A model generated the notes under the pieces. The model was not told the DNA's origin, did no database searches, and was given only the letters and a program-made list of their open reading frames with translations. A DNA stretch of 64,000 bases from CAVZTX01 sp963778375. Its GTDB lineage: Bacteria > Chloroflexota > Ktedonobacteria > Ktedonobacterales > Ktedonobacteraceae. The position numbers were made by a program, and so were the translations under genes. Positions 46,279-53,748 of the stretch are shown here, piece after piece; within the stretch, counting starts at the first letter, position 1, and each line of letters opens with the position of its first letter. The stretch lies in NCBI GenBank assembly GCA_963778375.1, contig CAVZTX010000005.1, forward strand, positions 1-64,000. Reading direction: 5' to 3'.

Positions 46279-47081
46279 GGTGAGACTCCCGGGCTTTTAC
46301 CTGCGTCTGCAACCTGCTTCAGATGCAGTACCTGGTCTACCGCTTCCCGCACACCCTTACTATAGGGGTGATCCGGGTGGATCTGTGTGAAGAGGCCCTC
46401 GCTCCCCATCCAGACCATCTCCTCATTGAGCGGCAGAACTGTGGCAACTGGCGCGTCATAGGTCTGCTGGACCTGCTGCTTCAAGTGCTCTCCATCCATT
46501 GAAGCTAAGACCTTGTTGATCACCAGTAGCAAATGCTTCACCCCCAGCTTGCGGGCGACTTCCACCGTGATTGCCGTGCCCTGAAAATCCTGTTTATCCG
46601 GTCGCAGGAGAACCACCAGGAGATCGGAGATGCCAATCGAGAGCAGAGTCTCCTCATTCATGCCTGGATGAGTATCGATAAAGAGGTAATCGAGTGAGAG
46701 CAACTCACTCAGATCGTAAAAACTGTCCTGCAGAAGATTGACTTCGTAGCCTTCCCGCAGAACCTTGGCAATATCCCTGGCCTGGATACTGGAGGGCAGC
46801 AGGTAGAGTGCTCCGCCCGATGTTCGCGGTTGACCCAGTATGCTGGTGACATCATGAGCAACCTCCTCAATAGAACAGTGACCGTACAGGTACTCGTTAA
46901 GCGTGTGACCCATAGTGCTGGCATCCAATCCAAAGAGCACATGGATGCCCGGCGACTGGATGTCGGTATCGACAATTGCAACGCGCTTGCCCTGCTGTAC
47001 CATACAGCTTGCCAGGTTAGCAGTTAGATTGGATTTGCCGGTACCTCCACGGAAGGAGTGAATGGAAACAATGGTGGACAT
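46275..47081 (-). CDS. ParA/MinD-like ATPase (second copy)
   Basis: 268 residues with a deviant Walker A in which the signature Lys is replaced by Arg (HSFRGGTGKSNLTANLA), Walker A' region VAIVDTDIQSPGIHVLFG, and switch II DYLFIDTHPGMNEETLL. Lacks a C-terminal amphipathic MinD tail. About 60% alike by eye to the copy upstream, so they arose by duplication. GGAGAAG before ATG 47081. ParA/MinD ATPases dimerise with ATP and position partners on nucleoid or membrane; here they sit inside a kinase operon, so a role in switching or placing the signalling complex is more likely than plasmid partition. Confidence 0.88.
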   Translation of the reverse strand: MSTIVSIHSFRGGTGKSNLTANLASCMVQQGKRVAIVDTDIQSPGIHVLFGLDASTMGHTLNEYLYGHCSIEEVAHDVTSILGQPRTSGGALYLLPSSIQARDIAKVLREGYEVNLLQDSFYDLSELLSLDYLFIDTHPGMNEETLLSIGISDLLVVLLRPDKQDFQGTAITVEVARKLGVKHLLLVINKVLASMDGEHLKQQVQQTYDAPVATVLPLNEEMVWMGSEGLFTQIHPDHPYSKGVREAVDQVLHLKQVADAGKSPGVSP

Positions 47082-47101
47082 AGGACTTCTCCATTCTTTA
47101 A

Positions 47102-47869
47102 TCAGGCTGGGCTCACGACCTGGGTAGCGAGTTCCTGAATCCCCTGACTATAAGGATGATTCGGGGAGGCAACGATGAACAGACCTGCACTTCCCAGTTC
47201 CATCAGCTCTTCCGAGACAGGTAATACCCCAGCAACAGGAGCATTATAGGCTGCTTCTACCTGTTGTCGAAGACTGACAGCGTCAAGTTTGGGCAGCACC
47301 TTATTAACCACCAGCAGCAATCGTTTCACCTTGAGCTTGCGGGCGACTTCGACCGTCACTGCTGTGCCCTGCAAGTCTTGCTGATCGGGACGCAGGATGA
47401 GGATCAGGATGTCGGAGAGGATCAGGGAGAGCAGGGTCTCCTCATTGAGGCCTGGATGCGTGTCGATGAAAAGGTAATCGAGACGTAGCGTCTTCATCAG
47501 CGTGCGCAATCCGTCGGTCAGCAGGTTGACCTCGTAGCCCTCCCGCAATACGCGCGTAATCTCCCCTGCCTTGATGCTCGAAGGGACGAGGTAGAGTGCT
47601 CCTCCTGCTGCCATCTGGGGTCCAAGGTTGGATGTGACATCGTGTGCTGCCTGCTCAATCCCACATCGTCCGTGGAGATAGTCGTTGAGGGTCAGGCCTA
47701 TCGTCTGCACATCCATCCCAAAGAGGACATGCAGCCCTGGTGATTGAATATCGGTATCGATCACGGCAACGCGCTTGCCCAGTTGGGCGACGCTGCTGGC
47801 CAGATTAGCACTCAAATTGGATTTGCCTGTTCCTCCGCGATACGAGTGAACGGAAACGATTGTTGACAT
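47102..47869 (-). CDS. ParA/MinD-like ATPase (first copy)
   Basis: 255 residues; same architecture as the next gene: VHSYRGGTGKSNLSANLASS with Arg in place of the signature Lys, VAVIDTDIQSPGLHVLFGMD, and DYLFIDTHPGLNEETLLSLI. The middle (GGALYLVPSSIKAGEITRVL) matches its paralogue closely. Start ATG 47869 (GAGGAAG upstream) lies inside the end of the 85-residue gene, a 58-base overlap in another frame. Two such ATPases side by side suggest a heterodimer or two layers of control. Confidence 0.88.
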   Translation of the reverse strand: MSTIVSVHSYRGGTGKSNLSANLASSVAQLGKRVAVIDTDIQSPGLHVLFGMDVQTIGLTLNDYLHGRCGIEQAAHDVTSNLGPQMAAGGALYLVPSSIKAGEITRVLREGYEVNLLTDGLRTLMKTLRLDYLFIDTHPGLNEETLLSLILSDILILILRPDQQDLQGTAVTVEVARKLKVKRLLLVVNKVLPKLDAVSLRQQVEAAYNAPVAGVLPVSEELMELGSAGLFIVASPNHPYSQGIQELATQVVSPA

Positions 47870-48069
47870 GGCTGATTTTCTTCCTCTTCTTTTTCAAACT
47901 CTTTTTGCTCTGCTGCCTCTTCGGTCAAGTAGAGTTCAACTGTTCGTCGTGATTGTAGTATGAGATAGGCCGTTCGGCTTTCAATTTGAAACAGCAGGAG
48001 CTGGGCACGCTTCGCTGAAAATCCCGCGAGGATCTCGGCAGAGGTGAAGAGTTCATCATTGCTTGACAT
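47812..48069 (-). CDS. 85-residue protein between kinase and ParA genes
   Basis: A small polar protein starting at ATG 48069 with AAGGAGAGG upstream. First half: DELFTSAEILAGFSAKRAQL, LLFQIESRTAYLILQSRRTV, likely two helices. Second half is Glu-rich (EEAAEQKEFEKEEEENQP). Its 3' end overlaps the start of the first ParA-like gene by 58 bases in another frame. It may be a linker or ATPase partner in the operon; the family is not recognised. Confidence 0.6.
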   Translation of the reverse strand: MSSNDELFTSAEILAGFSAKRAQLLLFQIESRTAYLILQSRRTVELYLTEEAAEQKEFEKEEEENQPCQQSFPFTRIAEEQANPI

Positions 48070-48144
48070 GCATCGCCTCTCCTTCTGCGTTCATGATTAC
48101 TGCATTCAGATACAGGGCTGAATTGGTTATGTTTACTTGTGCCC

Positions 48145-51100
48145 TCATTTCACTTCTGCTCCTGCGTTCGCGAGAGCCTGACAGACGCGCCGGTACTCCT
48201 GCTCCAGGTGCGTGATCAATTCTGACGCCCCTTCAACCGTCCCGTTCTTGCCATGCGCCTCCAATTGAGCGCTGATTTCGGCCATAACATGAGCACCCAG
48301 GTTGTTACTGCTGCCTTTGAGATTGTGGGCTGTTCGTCTGAGCAACTCTGGCTGCTCCTCGGTTACAGCTACATGCAAGGTCTTTAACAATGGAGGCGTC
48401 TCGAATCGGAAGGCCTCGGCCAGCTCTTGCACGATATCCGTGTCCCCTTCTACCTGGAATTGGCGAAGTTCAGCCAGCACTTTCGGATCCAGAGCTGGTA
48501 TCGAGTCTTCTTGTTTCCCATCGCTTGCAACGAGTGTCGCTCCTTCGGATGGTTGCTGAGGAAGCTGAAGGGGACCAGTGCGCCGTTTGACTCGCAGCCC
48601 CGACCGCTCGAGCGCTTTCTGTAATGCATTGACTTGAATGGGCTTGGTGAGGTAGTCATCCATGCCGGCGGCCAGGCACTCCTCGCGATCACCCTGCATG
48701 GCATTAGCTGTCATGGCCACGATGCGCGGTCGTTGCTCAGGTGGCCAATGCTCATGGATGGCACGGGTCGCTTCCAGCCCATCCATTTCGGGCATTTGTA
48801 CATCCATCAAAATCACATCATACCGCTGCCGCTGAACTGCTTCCAGCACCTCCAGGCCATTTGCTACGACATCGGCCCGGTACCCCATCCGCTCTAACAG
48901 CCGCAGTGCCAGCTTCTGATTCACCGTGTTGTCTTCGGCAAGCAGGATATGCAAGGGCAGTCTCTGGCCCAGCCCGGCATCCAACTGTCTCCCAGTTGTC
49001 TCTGTTTGTGGGATAACAGACTGTGTATGCTGCTGCTCAGCAAAGACAGAGACCAATGCATTGTACAGGTGCGAAGGCTTGATGGGCTTGTGCAAAAAGG
49101 CGGCGAATTGCACGTTCTGTGTATCGATATCGCGTCGTCCCAGAGAGGTCAACATGATCAGCGGCAACGCCTGGGCATTGCGAGAACGGCGGATCTGCTC
49201 AGCCAGCGTCAAACCATCCATATCCGGCATTTGCATATCCAGAATGGCCACGTCGAACGGAGTACCGGCGCGTATCTGAGCAAGTGCCTCCTGGCCAGAA
49301 GCATAAGTGTAGGGTAGCATGCCCCAGGACTGCGTCTGTAAGGTGAGAATGGAACGGTTGGTTGCGTTGTCATCGACAATCAGAATGCGCTTCCCAGCGA
49401 GATAGGGTTGGCTCGTATCCAGGTACGGACGGATGCGAGCAGGAGCGGCCTGAGCCTGGATGGTAAAATGAAAGGTCGAGCCAACACCTGGCTGGCTTTC
49501 GACCTCCATTGTCCCACCCATCAGTTCAGCTAGCCGCTTGCTAATTGCCAGTCCGAGGCCTGTCCCTCCGTAGCGGCGCGTCGTGGAGGCATCCACCTGG
49601 CTGAACGAGCGGAACAGGCGAGCCTTACCTTCTTCGGAAATGCCGATACCCGTGTCTCTGACCGCAAAATGTATCTCGTAGACAGGCATTCCATCATGCT
49701 CCTGCGCGTTCACCATGTCCTCTTCATCCCTGCGTCTGGCTGTGACTGAGAGGACGACTTCGCCTTGTCGAGTGAACTTGACGGCGTTGGAGAGCAGATT
49801 GACCAGCACCTGGCGTAGACGAGTTACATCGCCATACACGGCGGCGGGAACCTGCTCGTCTAGCAGGTAGGCCAGATCGATGCCTTTCTCTGTGGCGCGG
49901 GTTGCTAGCAAATCCAGAGCCGATTCCACACACTCCCGCAGATCAAAGGGCTGGTGTTCCAATTCTAGCTTCCCGGCTTCAATTTTGGAGAAGTCCAGAA
50001 TGTCATTGATGATGGTCAGCAACGCATCGCTACTTGCACGAACCGTTTCAGCGTAATCATTCTGCTCGGAGGTCAGAGGAGTGTCCAACAGTAGTCCGGT
50101 CATGCCGATGATGGCATTCATGGGGGTACGGATTTCATGGCTCATCATGGCCAGGAAAGCACTTTTCGCCTCGTTAGCCGCTTCGGCAGCAGCCCGAGCC
50201 TGCTCCAAGGCTTCCAATGCTTGTTTGCGCTCGGTGATATCACGGATGTAGCCCGTAAACAGAGCTGGCCCCTCTATAGGAATGCGGGTGATGGCGATCT
50301 CGATAGGAAACTCGGTCCCATCAGCATGCAGTGCCGTGATTTCAATCCGCTGGCCGAGGAGAGGACCTTCTCCGGTGGCACAATAACGCTCGAGGCCCTG
50401 CCGATGTTGCTCCCGAAAGGATGGCGGGATGATGAATGAAGCCAGTTCCTGGTTGAGCACCTCATCACGCTTATACCCAAACATCTGCTCGGCTGCAGGA
50501 TTAAATTCGAGGATGTTTCCCTGATGGTCGATAGTGATGATGGCATCAAGCGCCGTCTGCAGGATCGCTCCCTGGCGTGCCTCGCTTGCCCGTGCAGCTT
50601 GCTCCACCTGCTTACGTTCGGTGATATCGCGTAGGACAACCAGGCGACCGGTATCAGAACCACGTGAGTCAGTGAGGGGCGAGATACGCAGATCGAAGTA
50701 GTGCGGTGCTCCATCTATGGTCAGAACAAGCTCTTCATGTGCGCTTGTGAGATTGTAAAAGCGTCGGATCTGCTCAGACCAGGCAGAGGCGGCCTGAAGG
50801 CTTGATTGCCCCATCACTTCTGAACGTGAGCGACCAATGAGGCGCTCTGCTGCCGGGTTGAGGTCGGTAATGCGATGGTGCAGGTCTATCACGATCACGG
50901 CATCACTCATACTCTCGACCACGACATTACGTGCTACTGGTGCGAGATCAAGCAGCCGGTAGCGGAAGAGGCTCCAGGCCATCGCCAGACTCGTGATGGT
51001 AAATCCCACAGGCGTAAAATCAAGCAGATAGAGTGGACGGGGACCAAAGAGAGATATCGCGTTACCTACCCATGGAGCGACCACAGCAATGAGCAAAGCG

Positions 51101-51651
51101 ATGGCTTGTCCGCGATACAGGGATGCTGAACGCATAAGCGTTCGGATGAACGAACCGATCAGAATTGCGCCAAGTAATAGCAACCCATACGTATACAGGA
51201 CAAAAACCCAGAACCAGATGCCATATGTGGTAACAAGCGCCGAAAATGGAACACTGCGGTCCAACCTGGCATTGCTGTAGACCAAACCGTGCAGGTTATT
51301 TGTCCACGCCAGCAGTAGAGTAATAAGAGGTATAATGGCCAGCAGAACGATCAGGCGACGTGTGAGCCATCTTGTCTGACCCGTGTATTGGAGCACAAAG
51401 ATGAGCCAGGCTGGTGGCAAAAGCACGACTCCTAGCCACTCAATGTTATTCCAAAAGAGCACGGCGGGTAAGTCGGGACTTCCCAGTTGCAGGACGTACC
51501 CCAGCGAATATTCGATCGCTGCCAGCAAGATAACAAGAAAAGGTATAGCACCAGCCGTAGCACGGCGTCGCCAGGTAATGATCGCGAGCCAAAGCAATAC
51601 AACGGCAGAGACGATTTCGGGAATTGCATACGGAGTAAAACGCCAGAGCAT
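48145..51651 (-). CDS. Hybrid sensor histidine kinase with 7TM head, two PAS, two receivers and HPt
   Basis: 1168 residues from ATG 51651 (AAGGAGATG upstream). Order: seven membrane helices (about 1-225, HisKA_7TM type), PAS (235-350, LVVLRDITERKQ), PAS (360-480, GYIRDITERKQ), phospho-accepting His in FLAMMSHEIRTPMNAIIG (about 510), ATPase domain (VLVNLLSNAVKFT; FGGTGLGLAIS-type GGTGLGLAISKRLAELMG), receiver 1 (ILIVDDNATNRS; AILDMQMPDMDG), receiver 2 (HILLAEDNTVNQKLALRLLE; VILMDVQMPEMDG) and an HPt domain with LRRTAHNLKGSSNNLGAHVM. It should pass phosphate His-Asp-His and then to the regulator encoded just upstream. The signal sensed by the 7TM head is unknown. Confidence 0.95.
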   Translation of the reverse strand: MLWRFTPYAIPEIVSAVVLLWLAIITWRRRATAGAIPFLVILLAAIEYSLGYVLQLGSPDLPAVLFWNNIEWLGVVLLPPAWLIFVLQYTGQTRWLTRRLIVLLAIIPLITLLLAWTNNLHGLVYSNARLDRSVPFSALVTTYGIWFWVFVLYTYGLLLLGAILIGSFIRTLMRSASLYRGQAIALLIAVVAPWVGNAISLFGPRPLYLLDFTPVGFTITSLAMAWSLFRYRLLDLAPVARNVVVESMSDAVIVIDLHHRITDLNPAAERLIGRSRSEVMGQSSLQAASAWSEQIRRFYNLTSAHEELVLTIDGAPHYFDLRISPLTDSRGSDTGRLVVLRDITERKQVEQAARASEARQGAILQTALDAIITIDHQGNILEFNPAAEQMFGYKRDEVLNQELASFIIPPSFREQHRQGLERYCATGEGPLLGQRIEITALHADGTEFPIEIAITRIPIEGPALFTGYIRDITERKQALEALEQARAAAEAANEAKSAFLAMMSHEIRTPMNAIIGMTGLLLDTPLTSEQNDYAETVRASSDALLTIINDILDFSKIEAGKLELEHQPFDLRECVESALDLLATRATEKGIDLAYLLDEQVPAAVYGDVTRLRQVLVNLLSNAVKFTRQGEVVLSVTARRRDEEDMVNAQEHDGMPVYEIHFAVRDTGIGISEEGKARLFRSFSQVDASTTRRYGGTGLGLAISKRLAELMGGTMEVESQPGVGSTFHFTIQAQAAPARIRPYLDTSQPYLAGKRILIVDDNATNRSILTLQTQSWGMLPYTYASGQEALAQIRAGTPFDVAILDMQMPDMDGLTLAEQIRRSRNAQALPLIMLTSLGRRDIDTQNVQFAAFLHKPIKPSHLYNALVSVFAEQQHTQSVIPQTETTGRQLDAGLGQRLPLHILLAEDNTVNQKLALRLLERMGYRADVVANGLEVLEAVQRQRYDVILMDVQMPEMDGLEATRAIHEHWPPEQRPRIVAMTANAMQGDREECLAAGMDDYLTKPIQVNALQKALERSGLRVKRRTGPLQLPQQPSEGATLVASDGKQEDSIPALDPKVLAELRQFQVEGDTDIVQELAEAFRFETPPLLKTLHVAVTEEQPELLRRTAHNLKGSSNNLGAHVMAEISAQLEAHGKNGTVEGASELITHLEQEYRRVCQALANAGAEVK

Positions 51652-51710
51652 CTCACATCTCCTTTCACGCTCATTGTTTGGCTCTTTCGCCGCTTCGCCG
51701 CTGTTGTGCC

Positions 51711-52463
51711 TTACTCGTTGGTTCTGGTCCTGTTGCGCAGCTCTTCAGCTTTGCCAAGCAACTGCTGAAAGTAATCGCTTTCGGTGATTTCGGCTACCTC
51801 GCGTGCTTTCCTGGCATGATCAATTTCGATGCGTAATTGTTGCACCTGTTGTTGCAGGTGCTGTTCGCGGGCATAGACCTGGCGAGCCATCGCCTGAAAG
51901 ACCTGGGCCAATTGGCCCAGTTCATCGCTGCGCCGGGCCACCTCATCCAGGCTTTCAAGTTGAAAGCTATTGGCTTGAATCGCTGCTGCTGCTGCCGTGA
52001 CTCGCCCTACCTGTTGCAAATAGTCGATTTCCTGATCGCGCAACCATTTCCTTTCCAGACAAGCACTGAGTCTGGCACGCAGCACTACGGGATTGAATGG
52101 CTTAGGCAGGTAATCCTGCGCTCCCAGTTCAATACATCTGACGACGCTCTCCAGATCTTCCACGGCTGAAATCATAATCACCGGAATGTCACGTAATCGC
52201 GGGTGGGCCTTCAGGTGTTCCAGTACTTGGTAGCCGTCCATTTCGGGCATCTCCACATCCAGCAAGACCAGATCATATGGCTCATCCTGTAGTTTTTCCA
52301 GGGCCTGTCGCCCATTTTCGGCGAGAGTGGCCGAGTAGCCGAGTTTGGTAATGTAACGCGAGAGCATGATGCGGTTCATGCTGTTGTCATCCACGACCAG
52401 CAGCGAGCTACTTTTAATGGGGAATGGTTGATGCGCACTTGCTTCAGCATTCATGTTGCTCAT
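51711..52463 (-). CDS. Response regulator with helical output and ESDYFQQL tail
   Basis: 250 residues. A canonical receiver (LLVVDDNSMNRIMLSRYITK, Asp in YDLVLLDVEMPEMDGYQVLE, Lys in AQDYLPKPFNPVVLRARLSA) is followed by about 110 residues of helix with a HAMP-like stretch (SDELGQLAQVFQAMARQVYA) and a coiled coil ending EITESDYFQQLLGKAEELR. There is no DNA-binding domain, so output is by protein contact. The ending is shared with the esterase at 44653-45927. First gene of the operon, 60 bases before the hybrid kinase; the likely receiver of its phosphate. Confidence 0.9.
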   Translation of the reverse strand: MSNMNAEASAHQPFPIKSSSLLVVDDNSMNRIMLSRYITKLGYSATLAENGRQALEKLQDEPYDLVLLDVEMPEMDGYQVLEHLKAHPRLRDIPVIMISAVEDLESVVRCIELGAQDYLPKPFNPVVLRARLSACLERKWLRDQEIDYLQQVGRVTAAAAAIQANSFQLESLDEVARRSDELGQLAQVFQAMARQVYAREQHLQQQVQQLRIEIDHARKAREVAEITESDYFQQLLGKAEELRNRTRTNE

Positions 52464-52491
52464 GGTTTACAGCTCTTTCATCGGCAAGGGC

Positions 52492-52507
52492 CTCCACAGC
52501 TGTGGAG
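52492..52507 (-). promoter_or_regulatory. 16-bp perfect palindrome ahead of the signalling operon
   Basis: CTCCACAGCTGTGGAG is self-complementary and lies about 30 bases before the response regulator start. It may be an operator or a leader hairpin. Nothing else is supported in 52464-52712. Confidence 0.4.
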
Positions 52508-52712
52508 TGTTAAGAGTGATTTTCCTACGGCTTCGTACCAATAGTCTTTGCACCAGGCCATGAAGCAGTGGTTTGGCAAACAATTGTCCTGTCTTGTGTG
52601 TTCATGCTGGCTTTCTTCATAACTGTTCTTCTATTCTAGCAGAAGTACATGCCAATGTACAGATGATGTGGCTTTCTCTACTCATCGTATCTACCTTTAT
52701 AAGGCGGTAATA

Positions 52713-52743
52713 AAAAAGAGATGGCTTCATCGAAGCCATCTCT
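52713..52743 (-). terminator. Terminator of tRNA-Val
   Basis: AGAGATGGCTTC and GAAGCCATCTCT form a perfect 12-bp stem with a three-base loop. On the minus strand it is followed by a T run (52716-52712), a classic rho-independent terminator. Confidence 0.9.
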
Positions 52744-52752
52744 TCTCATTAG

Positions 52753-52826
52753 TGGGTGATACAGAACTCGAATCTGTGACCTCAGCGATGTCAACGCTGC
52801 GCTCTAACCAACTGAGCTAATCACCC
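52753..52826 (-). tRNA. tRNA-Val (GAC anticodon)
   Basis: On the minus strand a full cloverleaf: acceptor GGGTGAT/ATCACCC with discriminator A, D arm GCTC-AGTTGGTTA-GAGC, anticodon stem CAGCG/CGCTG with loop TTGACAT (anticodon GAC), and T arm ACAGA-TTCGAGT-TCTGT. CCA is not encoded. It has its own promoter and terminator. Confidence 0.97.
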
Positions 52827-52857
52827 TTGTTTTTCAAGTTGTCCTTGAACAGGAACA

Positions 52858-52886
52858 ATAATAGCATTGCCATTGGTGCTTGTCAA
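52858..52886 (-). promoter_or_regulatory. Promoter of tRNA-Val
   Basis: Perfect TTGACA (52886-52881) and TATTAT (52863-52858) on the minus strand, exactly 17 bases apart, about 32 bases before the tRNA. Confidence 0.75.
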
Positions 52887-52985
52887 GCGCATTTTCCAAA
52901 AATCACTGCGTCAAGAGCTCATTCGGGCCAGAAAGCTCTTACACAACAAGAAGCAGATCATTTGTAGTTGCGCGTTCCAACCTGC

Positions 52986-53303
52986 CTACGCACTGTAGTT
53001 CTCTTTCACAGGCTCAGTATTAGCTATCACTGTGATGTTCTGCCCTAGAGCCATTGCATATCGCTCCAAGGTGGAAAGTTTGGGGTCTACCTCGCCACGC
53101 TCTAAGCGGGCTAGCGCTGGTTGCGTTGTCCCCATCAATGCCGCAACGGTCTTCTGTGATAGCCCCATTTCAACTCGCCTGGCAGCCAATTCGCGTAGCA
53201 GGCGGCGCTCCTTGAGAGCAGCATCCACCATTGCTGGAAACGAGGGATTTTTCGCACTGCGCTTTGCAATGTAGGCATCAAGATCATCATACTCCTCAGA
53301 CAT
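52986..53303 (-). CDS. higA: XRE-type antitoxin (HigA-like)
   Basis: About 105 residues from ATG 53303 (run of five G before it). The helix-turn-helix is LSQKTVAALMGTTQPALARL, followed by EVDPKLSTLERYAMALGQ, the usual shape of HigA/XRE antitoxins. It lies 105 bases after the toxin frame, the HigBA order (toxin first). A 20-bp palindrome in that gap is a likely operator for self-repression. The antitoxin is intact although the toxin is not. Confidence 0.85.
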   Translation of the reverse strand: MSEEYDDLDAYIAKRSAKNPSFPAMVDAALKERRLLRELAARRVEMGLSQKTVAALMGTTQPALARLERGEVDPKLSTLERYAMALGQNITVIANTEPVKENYSA

Positions 53304-53348
53304 TGTTACCCCCTTTCTTGAGAACATCTATATCGTCTGCATTAAACT

Positions 53349-53368
53349 ATATACCATGCATGGTATAT
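53349..53368 (-). promoter_or_regulatory. 20-bp perfect palindrome, probable HigA operator
   Basis: ATATACCATGCATGGTATAT is perfectly self-complementary, placed between higB and higA, with TATAGT and GATATAG hexamers just downstream that could be a -10 region. HigA-type antitoxins bind such palindromes. Confidence 0.65.
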
Positions 53369-53407
53369 GCGTCAAGTACTACCAAAATATCAAAATATCC
53401 GGCACCA

Positions 53408-53743
53408 CTAATGGGATGATGGTGAGCCGCGTGACCTCCAATCAGCTAATCGCATTTCTGCAAGTCTAATTTCCGAATCAGGTACCTTCTCCGTTTTCTT
53501 TGTAAAGCCTTCAAGCGCCAGCAAAATATTCTCATGCTTCCCCTCCTGTGAGAAAAGAATGCGGTAAATCCGATCTTTACCTCGACACCTCATAAATTTC
53601 GTTTCGAATGAAATGAGCAACTCTAGTTCCTTCCTCTTGCACCTCTTTCATGGCAGCGACCACTGCTGCTGTGTCTGCCTCCAGAGATCATGAGAAATTT
53701 CTCGATTGGACACACTCCCCGACTGTTGCGATAGTTTTGCCAT
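53408..53743 (-). pseudogene. higB: HigB/Gp49-like toxin, degenerate
   Basis: The C-terminal half is clear in one frame (RGKDRIYRILFSQEGKHENI, LLALEGFTKKTEKVPDSEIR, LAEMRLADW), typical of RelE-fold HigB/Gp49 toxins that cut mRNA on the ribosome. The first half is spread over other frames: YRNSRGVCPIEKFL, then VAAMKEVQEEGTRVAHFIRN, EIYEVS. At least three shifts fall in about 330 bases. ATG 53743 is six bases after the NACHT gene stop. With so many lesions in so short a gene, real inactivation is the better reading. Confidence 0.65.
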
Positions 53744-53748
53744 TGTGC

